From: JAKACA01 sp050008715
GTDB taxonomy: Bacteria > Actinomycetota > Acidimicrobiia > Acidimicrobiales > Bog-793
NCBI GenBank assembly: GCA_050008715.1
Contig: JBEKMC010000018.1
Location: forward strand, 1 to 37,108
DNA: 37,108 nucleotides
Direction: 5' to 3'
Positions 31,767 through 37,108 of the stretch are shown here, piece after piece. The position numbers were made by a program, and so were the translations under genes. Every line of letters starts with the position of its first letter. Within the stretch, counting starts at the first letter, position 1. Under the pieces are notes generated by a model. It did no database searches. It saw nothing but the letters and a program-made list of their open reading frames with translations, and had not been told where the DNA came from.

Positions 31767-33044
31767 TCAGGGCAGGTGGAGATGGGATTCTCTCGCGGCC
31801 CAGCCGAAGATGCCTCTTGCCATCGTGGAGGTCTCAGCTGCAGCCCGTGCCTCGAACACCGCCGCCCGCACCCGGTGAACGCCGGCATCCTCCGGTGCCG
31901 CCAGGGCCGCGAGCTCTGCCAGATGGCCGGCGAGGCGGAGGTCTGCGCTCGAGCCGGCGGTGAGAAGTACCTCGGCGCGCTCGGCCAGCCGGGACGGGCC
32001 GCCGGCCAGCTCGGCGAGCTCCCGGGCGAGGTCGCGCTCGGGGGCGGGTTTCAAGTTGGAAGGGTCGCCGTCGTACCAGCCCCCGTACTGGCGCCAGAGG
32101 TTGCGGACGATGAACTCCGGGTCGTCGTACACCGGGCGCAGGTAGGGCCGGCCGAGCAGGTCCGCAGGCATCTCGACGGAGTGGATGACGTCGTTCAGGC
32201 GGGCGCCGTCGTTCATGAGGGCGATCGTCTGGCCCGCGATGGACTCGAGCAGCTCCGCCGTCGAGGTCAGCGCCTCGTGTACTCGATCGCTCCCCACGAC
32301 GGGGAAGCCGTGCCCCGGCAGCATGACCTCCGCCCCGAGGGCGCTCATCGTGCGGAGCGCGGCGGCCCATTCGACTGGGTAGCGCTGGACCTTCTGAGGG
32401 TTGCCGGCGTTCGGCGACGCCCAGATGAACAGGTCGCCCGTGCAAAGGACGCCGCCGTCGGGCACGAAGGTCCACGTGTGGTCGTCCGTCTCGCCTCGGG
32501 CGTGGTGCAGCTCGAAGGCAGTCCCACCAACGTCGAGCTCCAGGTGATCGCCATAGGTCCGGTCGGGGTAGCGGTATTCCGTCGGCCAGGTCAGGTTGGG
32601 CAACCCGAACTGCCGTTGGTTGATGATGGCGTTGTACCCGGCCGTGAGGATGTAGCGGTCGAAGCGAGCGGGCATGGCCTCGTGGGCAACGACCGTGGGC
32701 GCCGGCCAGCCTTGGGTCGACGCCTCTGACTCGAAGACCCCGACGCCGAACACGTGGTCGACGTGGCCGTGCGAGAAGACCGCCGTATGGAGCCGGCCGG
32801 CAGGGCCCTTGGGCGCCCACCGGCGTATCTCGGTGTGGATCTGATCAGCGGCCAGTGCGTGGCCGGTGTCGACGAGAACGAGGCCGTCTCCGGTCGTGAA
32901 GGCCGACACTCTCGCGAACGAGGCTACGTAGGCGACACCGTCGGCGACCTCGGTGAGACCACCGTCGGATCCAAGCGGATGGTGGTCGGTGATGTCCGCC
33001 TCACCCCGCCACAGGCGGTCCGCCAGCTCGAGGATGTCGGCCAT
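31767..33044 (-). CDS. MBL-fold metallo-hydrolase, alkylsulfatase-like
   Basis: 425 aa. The metal motif SHGHVDHV (HxHxDH) and later ligands in ARGETDDHTW and TGDLFIW mark a metallo-beta-lactamase fold (about 35-250). The C-terminal part (YGGWYDGDPSNLKPAPERDL and on) resembles the dimerisation domain of alkyl or aryl sulfatases such as SdsA1. The separate SCP2-like domain of full sulfatases appears to be absent, so the enzyme is short. It may hydrolyse sulfate or other esters; the substrate cannot be inferred. It lies 92 nt before ctaC and 109 nt after tatA on the same strand, with a hairpin between it and tatA. Confidence 0.8.
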   Translation of the reverse strand: MADILELADRLWRGEADITDHHPLGSDGGLTEVADGVAYVASFARVSAFTTGDGLVLVDTGHALAADQIHTEIRRWAPKGPAGRLHTAVFSHGHVDHVFGVGVFESEASTQGWPAPTVVAHEAMPARFDRYILTAGYNAIINQRQFGLPNLTWPTEYRYPDRTYGDHLELDVGGTAFELHHARGETDDHTWTFVPDGGVLCTGDLFIWASPNAGNPQKVQRYPVEWAAALRTMSALGAEVMLPGHGFPVVGSDRVHEALTSTAELLESIAGQTIALMNDGARLNDVIHSVEMPADLLGRPYLRPVYDDPEFIVRNLWRQYGGWYDGDPSNLKPAPERDLARELAELAGGPSRLAERAEVLLTAGSSADLRLAGHLAELAALAAPEDAGVHRVRAAVFEARAAAETSTMARGIFGWAARESHLHLP

Positions 33045-33120
33045 TGGTAGCCGACGCTACTTGCGCATCCGTCGCCGGTGCCGGGGCGCGCCAGGGCTCA
33101 GCTCGTCAGCCGCTCGAATG

Positions 33121-33149
33121 GAGCTGTGGCCTCACGAGGCGCACAGCTC
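33121..33149 (-). terminator. Hairpin just after tatA
   Basis: GAGCTGTG and CACAGCTC enclose GCCT-CACG-AGGC with one bulged G, making a 12-bp stem at 33121-33149, four nt after the tatA stop on the minus strand. No U-run follows, as is common in high-GC actinobacteria. It is a plausible terminator or a transcript end stabiliser. Confidence 0.5.
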
Positions 33150-33153
33150 GGCC

Positions 33154-33399
33154 TCAGTTGGTGCTGGAGTCCTTCGGGAGCGCTTCGGGCGCGATCGGGA
33201 TCCCGGTTGCCGTGGCGGTCCCGCCGGCGGGCAGGGTCCCGTCCTTGTCGCCTTCTTCCATGCCCTTCTTGAACTCGTGTGACGCGCTTCCCAGCCCGCG
33301 TGCCAGCTTCGGCAGCTTCGCGCCACCGAACAGGAGGACAGCCACCACACACACGATGACGATGATGCCATCGGTACCGAATATCTCTGCGAGGATCAC
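33154..33399 (-). CDS. tatA: Twin-arginine translocase subunit TatA family
   Basis: 81 aa from GTG 33399. AGGAGG at 33409-33404 with a 4-nt spacer decides this start; the ATG at 33414 lies upstream of that site and is not used. A membrane helix (IIVIVCVVAVLLFGG) is followed by the amphipathic helix AKLPKLARGLGSASHEFKKG and a polar tail, which is the TatA layout. No tatC is seen in the window. The Rieske protein encoded at 18079-19026 has a twin-arginine motif, so it is a likely client. The gene is on the same strand as the ctaC operon, with a hairpin and an MBL gene between them. Confidence 0.88.
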   Translation of the reverse strand: MILAEIFGTDGIIVIVCVVAVLLFGGAKLPKLARGLGSASHEFKKGMEEGDKDGTLPAGGTATATGIPIAPEALPKDSSTN

Positions 33400-33546
33400 C
33401 TGCCCTCCTTTCATGAGGACGACTTCAGACTAGACGCGACACGGAGCCGGGCGAACGCGAGCACGGAGGGTCGCCCTCGCGGCCACCATGCTTGCGTCGC
33501 CGGCCGGAGGAGCGCAAGCCCCTCCTCGTGTTGTACGTGCCGCGAC

Positions 33547-33571
33547 GCCCGGGCGGATGAGAGATCCGCCC
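33547..33571 (-). terminator. Perfect 10-bp hairpin, second of a tandem terminator pair
   Basis: CCGGGCGGAT, loop GAGAG and ATCCGCCCGG form a perfect stem. It lies 33 nt past the stop of the enoyl-CoA hydratase gene on the minus strand. There is no clear T-run. Together with the hairpin at 33576-33596 it probably closes the acyl-CoA operon and insulates tatA. Confidence 0.55.
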
Positions 33572-33575
33572 GGTT

Positions 33576-33596
33576 CTCTGGCAGCCGTTCTCTGCC
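33576..33596 (-). terminator. 7-bp hairpin, first of a tandem terminator pair
   Basis: CTGGCAG, a 7-nt loop and CTGCCAG form a stem 8 nt past the enoyl-CoA hydratase stop (33605). It sits 4 nt from the stronger hairpin at 33547-33571. Confidence 0.45.
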
Positions 33597-33604
33597 AGCC
33601 GGGC

Positions 33605-34405
33605 TCAGCCGCCGGTCCAGACGGGCGGGCGTTTCTCGGCAAATGCGATGGAGCCCTCCATGGCGTCGTGACTCGTGAAGATAGGAGCGATGACGGCGGC
33701 GTTCAGATCCCAGGCGGCTTCTTCCGAGAGGCCGATCGCCCGCCACATCATCTGCTTCGACGCCTGCACCGAGAGCGGGGCGTTCTCGCAGATCTTCTCG
33801 GCCAGGGCGATGGCTTCGGGCACGACGCGCTCCGCCGGCACGACCCGGTTGACAAAGCCCAGCTCGGCGGCCCGCTGCGCGGAGATCGTGTCGCCGGTGA
33901 GGGCGAGCTCGAGCGCGAGTGAGAACGGGATGCGCTGTTGGAGGCGGAAGAGCCCGCCGCCGCCAGCCACAAGGCCGCGCTTTGCCTCCGGGATGCCGAA
34001 GGCGGCGTGCTCAGCCGCCACGACGAGGTCACACGAGAGCACGATCTCGCACCCGCCGGCGAGGGCCACACCGTTGACGGCGGCGATGATCGGCTTGGCG
34101 AAGGCCCGGCGGGCGATGTTGGCGAAGCCGTGCTCCGCCGACATGATGTCGCCAGCTTGCCCGGCGGCGAAGGCCTTCAGGTCCATGCCGGCGCTGAAGG
34201 CCTTGTCTCCCGTCCCGGTGAGCACGACCGCCAGGACGTCGTCGTCCGCAGCGATGTCGTCGAGTGCGCGCCCGATGGCGAGGCTCGTCGGGCCGTCGAT
34301 GGCGTTGCGCGCCCGCTCCCGGTTGATACGCAGTAGCTCCACCCGGCCGTGACGTTCGCGGACGAGCGGCTCTTCGGTTGGCGCGGCGGTCGTGGGGTCC
34401 GACAT
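33605..34405 (-). CDS. Enoyl-CoA hydratase/isomerase family protein
   Basis: 266 aa. The crotonase fold is clear. FSAGMDLKAFAAG gives the oxyanion loop, AVNGVALAGGCEIVLSCD the second, and FGIPEAKRGLVAGGGGLFRL contains the catalytic Glu of the hydratase family. Members hydrate or isomerise acyl-CoAs in beta-oxidation; the exact substrate is not readable. A strong ribosome site (AAGGAGC) precedes ATG 34405. It is 57 nt after the thiolase-like gene and ends the operon. Likely role: degradation of fatty acids or a ring compound along with the upstream genes. Confidence 0.88.
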   Translation of the reverse strand: MSDPTTAAPTEEPLVRERHGRVELLRINRERARNAIDGPTSLAIGRALDDIAADDDVLAVVLTGTGDKAFSAGMDLKAFAAGQAGDIMSAEHGFANIARRAFAKPIIAAVNGVALAGGCEIVLSCDLVVAAEHAAFGIPEAKRGLVAGGGGLFRLQQRIPFSLALELALTGDTISAQRAAELGFVNRVVPAERVVPEAIALAEKICENAPLSVQASKQMMWRAIGLSEEAAWDLNAAVIAPIFTSHDAMEGSIAFAEKRPPVWTGG

Positions 34406-34462
34406 GTCGTAGCTCCTTCGGTCTGTGGTTTCGGTGGGTCGGGGTTCGGCTGGCGGGGTGGG

Positions 34463-36001
34463 CTAAGGCAGTGGCGGGCCGTCGACGACCCGAAATGTCG
34501 GGGCTCCGTCGATGCCGGCGGCGCGCTCGGTGTGAATCCTCGCGCCGACGAGGAAGTGCCCGGCGACGTCGTCGGCGACGCCGGCGGCTGCTGCAGCCAC
34601 GAGGCGCCGCCCGTCCTCGAGAGTGGCGATCACCGGGGCTCCGATCGGCGTGCCCTCCCGGTCGTAGAGAACCGTGGAGGCGTCCACGACTGCATCTCCC
34701 TCAAGTTCCACGCCCGCCGGCACGGCGCTGAGTGCCGACGCGTCGATTGCAGCCTGGGCGCCGGATGTGTCAATGGGCGCGTAGGGCGCATCCAGTGGGC
34801 GGGTGCCGTAGACACCGACGGCATGTTTCGTGAGATACCAGCCGACGCTCGTGACGAGGCCGATGCCCGGCGAATCCGACGTGCGGAAGAGGTCGAACAT
34901 CGAAGCGATGGCATGAGTGCTGTAGTTGTTGCCTGGCCCGCCGAAGTACGGCAGCCCGCCGGTGACCGTGAACCGGGCGATGTCGTCGGGTCGGTCGACG
35001 TCGAGCGGCAGGCCGAGGCTGGCGGCGGCGATCTGCACTGCGGAGGGGAAGCACGAGTAGAGGTCGAAGGCCGAGATGTCGTCGACGCCCAGGCCGGCGG
35101 CCTGCAATGCGGCCGCTGCAGCGACCTCGAGCGCCGGCGACCGCCCGAGGTCGGGACGGGCGACGGGGTACCAGACATCGTGCGCCGAAGCACCCGACCA
35201 TACGAACATCGCACCCTCGTCGAGCCCGAGGGACTTGGCAACGCCGAGCGAGGTGACGGCGAGTGCAGCGGCTTGTGCGCCGCCGAGGAACGCCACCATC
35301 GTCTTTGTGTACGGCTCGGCCACGAGACGGTTGTCCGTTGAGATCGTGGCGATCTCGACGGGCGAGCGCTCCTGGCGGAACCACGCGTGCGAGTTGCCCG
35401 CTGCCACTTCGCTGAACGGTGCCAGCAGCCCGCCGATGTACTGACGCTGGGATGACGGTGAGCGGCCGGCGCGAGTGGCGAGCACGCTCTCGAACAGGGG
35501 ATAGACGTGAACGGGGATGAGGAGTCCCGCCATCCGTTCCTCGTCGGAGAGATCCTGTCGGTCGTCACCGAAGACGGGATCACGTTCCACGGGCTCGGCG
35601 GCGTGGGTCGAACGGTCGTCCGCCTTGCCGGCCGGCTTGAGACGGCCGGATCGGACGGCCTCGGCACCCACGATCAGAGTGGCTCGGAGCCGGCCGGCCG
35701 CGATCTCGGCTGCGGCGCGCCCGACCAAGGCTTGCGGGGTGTTGCCCCCGACGCTTGTCGTCTCCCGTGGGACCTCGAGCCCGAGCGCTTCACACACTGC
35801 GCTGGCGGGAGCGACGCCGGCGCGTCTCGACAAGATGTTCACGAGCGTCACCCGCTCGACGGCCGCTGCCAGTCCGGGAGCGGCGTCGAGTGCCTGCCGG
35901 GCGGCGGCAGCGGCGAGCTCCAGGGGGCCGAGAACGAGGTCGCGGCTTTCGTGCTGGCCGACTGCGACGACGACCGGCGTCCGGTCCGGATCGAGGCTCA
36001 C
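34463..36001 (-). CDS. Thiolase-like protein (TLP1 type), lacking the nucleophile Cys
   Basis: 512 aa from GTG 36001, which overlaps the TetR stop as GTGA. The fold is thiolase-like: RTPVVVAVGQ at the start, DLYSCFPSAVQI, and GGLPYFGGPGNNYSTHAI. The nucleophile region of a true thiolase (a Cys after a Ser-Gly or similar turn) reads TTSVGGNTPQALVGRAAAE here, with no Cys. The C-terminal ~90 residues (ATLEDGRRLVAAAAAGVADD onward) resemble the extra OB-like domain of thiolase-like protein 1 of mycobacteria, for which no thiolase activity has been shown. CoA binding without cleavage, or an unusual chemistry, is possible. It is regulated with the acyl-CoA dehydrogenase gene. Confidence 0.75.
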   Translation of the reverse strand: MSLDPDRTPVVVAVGQHESRDLVLGPLELAAAAARQALDAAPGLAAAVERVTLVNILSRRAGVAPASAVCEALGLEVPRETTSVGGNTPQALVGRAAAEIAAGRLRATLIVGAEAVRSGRLKPAGKADDRSTHAAEPVERDPVFGDDRQDLSDEERMAGLLIPVHVYPLFESVLATRAGRSPSSQRQYIGGLLAPFSEVAAGNSHAWFRQERSPVEIATISTDNRLVAEPYTKTMVAFLGGAQAAALAVTSLGVAKSLGLDEGAMFVWSGASAHDVWYPVARPDLGRSPALEVAAAAALQAAGLGVDDISAFDLYSCFPSAVQIAAASLGLPLDVDRPDDIARFTVTGGLPYFGGPGNNYSTHAIASMFDLFRTSDSPGIGLVTSVGWYLTKHAVGVYGTRPLDAPYAPIDTSGAQAAIDASALSAVPAGVELEGDAVVDASTVLYDREGTPIGAPVIATLEDGRRLVAAAAAGVADDVAGHFLVGARIHTERAAGIDGAPTFRVVDGPPLP

Positions 36002-36678
36002 GCCTGCGCCGCCGCCCGCCGCTCGTGGACGAGGCTGCCCGTGCGCGGTCGTAGGCCGTCGAGGAGGAGCTCGACGACAAAACCAGCCGCAACCGTCGCA
36101 CTCAGCCCGTCGTCGCAGGTGAGCCGGCGATGTGCGAGCTGACCGACGAGCGCAGTGATCGCGAAGGCGATCATCTTGGGCGGTCCCTCGACAACGGCGC
36201 CCTTGCTTTGGGCGAGCAGGACGAGCCGCTCGGCGTCCTCCACGAACGAGGCGTGGATCGCATCGAGGTGCTGTTCGAACGCAGCACCGAGCGCAAAGGC
36301 GTCCCGGAACAAGAGCTTCACGAGCGCGCTGTCCGCCTCGTAGAACTCGAGCGTCGCCCGGACCGCTGCCTGCAGCGGAGCCGCAGGGCCGTCCGAGGCC
36401 GCCGTGGCGCGGGCAGCTCCGTTGATGAAGGCTCGAAGCGACGCCGCCTCGGCCGACATGAGCTCGTGGAAGAGCGCCTCTTTCGAGTCGTAATACCAGT
36501 AGATCGAACCGTAGGAGAGTCCCGCCTGCCGGGCGATGTCCGCCACCGTGGTGGCGTGGTAGCCACGCTCGGCGAAGACCTGCTTGGCGGCGGAGAGGAT
36601 GTCGGCGCGACGTGAAGCCTTGTCGGCCTCGGTGACGGCTCGGCGAAGAGCGGTCAACTGCGGCGCGTCTCCGCCCAC
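35998..36678 (-). CDS. TetR-family regulator within the acyl-CoA operon
   Basis: 226 aa from GTG 36678, with a clear N-terminal HTH (RRADILSAAKQVFAERGYHA, TVADIARQAGLSYGSIYWYY). The C-terminal ligand domain is of the usual TetR type and may bind an acyl-CoA. The start overlaps the acyl-CoA dehydrogenase stop by 25 nt; a TTG at 36657 would give a 4-nt overlap and remove seven residues, so the start is uncertain. The stop overlaps the thiolase-like start (GTGA). Sitting inside the operon, it may control it as its own regulator. No operator is visible because the operon start is outside the window. Confidence 0.85.
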   Translation of the reverse strand: MGGDAPQLTALRRAVTEADKASRRADILSAAKQVFAERGYHATTVADIARQAGLSYGSIYWYYDSKEALFHELMSAEAASLRAFINGAARATAASDGPAAPLQAAVRATLEFYEADSALVKLLFRDAFALGAAFEQHLDAIHASFVEDAERLVLLAQSKGAVVEGPPKMIAFAITALVGQLAHRRLTCDDGLSATVAAGFVVELLLDGLRPRTGSLVHERRAAAQA

Positions 36679-37108
36679 ACCAGGCCCTTGTCGACGTCGA
36701 CCTCGCGGGGAAGGCCGAGAATGCGCTCGCCGATCTGGTTGCGGAGCACCTCGGAGGTGCCGCCTTCGATCGTGTTCGCCCGCGTGCGCAGGAAGGCGGT
36801 CGCCGTGGCGGCACCTCTACCGCCACCATCGAAGCCGTCAGCGCCTCCGGGCGCGTGAGCGTCCCAGGCGATCGAGCACATGCCGGCGGCGTTCATGGCA
36901 ACGTTCGAGCGGTACTGGTTGAACTCGGCGTTGAAGACCTTCGAGATGCCCCCCTCTGCGCCGGGAGTCTGCCCTGCCAGTCGCGCCGCGCTCGCACGAA
37001 ACGCCGTGATCTCCTTCACCTCCTGGGCGATGTAGATGCGGGCGAGCTCTTGGCGGATGATGGGGTCGCTACGATCCCGCACCCCCGAGAGGAGGACCTC
37101 CCAGGCAT
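36654..37108 (-). CDS. Acyl-CoA dehydrogenase, C-terminal part (truncated by window edge)
   Basis: The frame is open to the right edge, so only the last ~150 residues are seen; the GTG at 37082 is internal. The C-terminal helix bundle shows RDRSDPIIRQELARIYI, EGGISKVFNAEF and the family ending GGTSEVLRNQIGERILGLPRE. The FAD-dependent enzyme would introduce a double bond next to the CoA ester, with the hydratase acting after it. The N-terminal part with most FAD contacts is not visible, so the substrate class cannot be judged. Confidence 0.88.
   Translation of the reverse strand, partial: AWEVLLSGVRDRSDPIIRQELARIYIAQEVKEITAFRASAARLAGQTPGAEGGISKVFNAEFNQYRSNVAMNAAGMCSIAWDAHAPGGADGFDGGGRGAATATAFLRTRANTIEGGTSEVLRNQIGERILGLPREVDVDKGLVWAETRRS

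Noticed and set aside
36002..36829. N-terminal extension of the thiolase-like frame
   Set aside because: It is read through the TetR gene in another frame; GTG 36001 with the GTGA overlap is the credible start.

Overview
This is a high-GC stretch of bacterial chromosome. The gene set points to Actinomycetota: fused-type QcrA/QcrB/QcrC with a di-heme cytochrome c, CtaF, the coproporphyrin-type heme genes, DUF3068, GabD2, and many GTG starts in 4-nt overlaps. Acidimicrobiia or a nearby class would fit, but that is inference.

Left arm (1-4456): this looks like the right end of an integrated element. It holds the C-terminal part of a tyrosine recombinase cut by the window edge, an excisionase-type HTH protein, a frame-disrupted membrane-anchored repeat protein, and an HTH antitoxin/PIN toxin pair. 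It ends in a 45-nt 3' fragment of tRNA-Thr(TGT), a typical att scar. The intact tRNA-Thr is predicted to lie to the left, outside the window.

Middle-left (4457-12640): chromosomal accessory genes. A TetR regulator is divergent from a small membrane protein, with a dyad between them. Next comes a GabD2-type aldehyde dehydrogenase, convergent with a DUF3068 - MFS transporter - FGGY kinase operon. An ECF sigma factor follows; it is cut inside domain 4 and joined to the 3' end of an unrelated secreted-protein-like gene, apparently a deletion scar.

Core (12684-33414): a respiratory and maturation cluster. On the minus strand ctaE-qcrC-qcrA-qcrB is followed by a secreted beta-helix protein and an MFS transporter fused to a cyclic-nucleotide-binding domain. 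Divergent on the plus strand is hemE-cpfC(hemH)-cgoX(hemY)-lnt. Facing these are gtrA-cobT on the minus strand and tesB plus a small membrane protein on the plus strand. Then on the minus strand come tatA, an MBL-fold hydrolase, and ctaC-ctaD-ctaF. The products fit together: heme supply, a bc-aa3 electron-transfer system, a lipoprotein CuA subunit that Lnt could acylate, and a Rieske protein with a twin-arginine motif that TatA could serve.

Right arm (33547-37108): a minus-strand acyl-CoA operon of acyl-CoA dehydrogenase (cut by the window edge), TetR regulator, thiolase-like protein and enoyl-CoA hydratase, closed by two adjacent hairpins.

The points most worth a second look are the serine in place of the Lnt nucleophile, the tRNA-Thr att scar, the compensating frameshifts in a seven-repeat protein, the sigma-factor deletion fusion, the MFS-cNMP fusion next to a beta-helix protein, and a 23-bp divergent promoter that may give two leaderless mRNAs.
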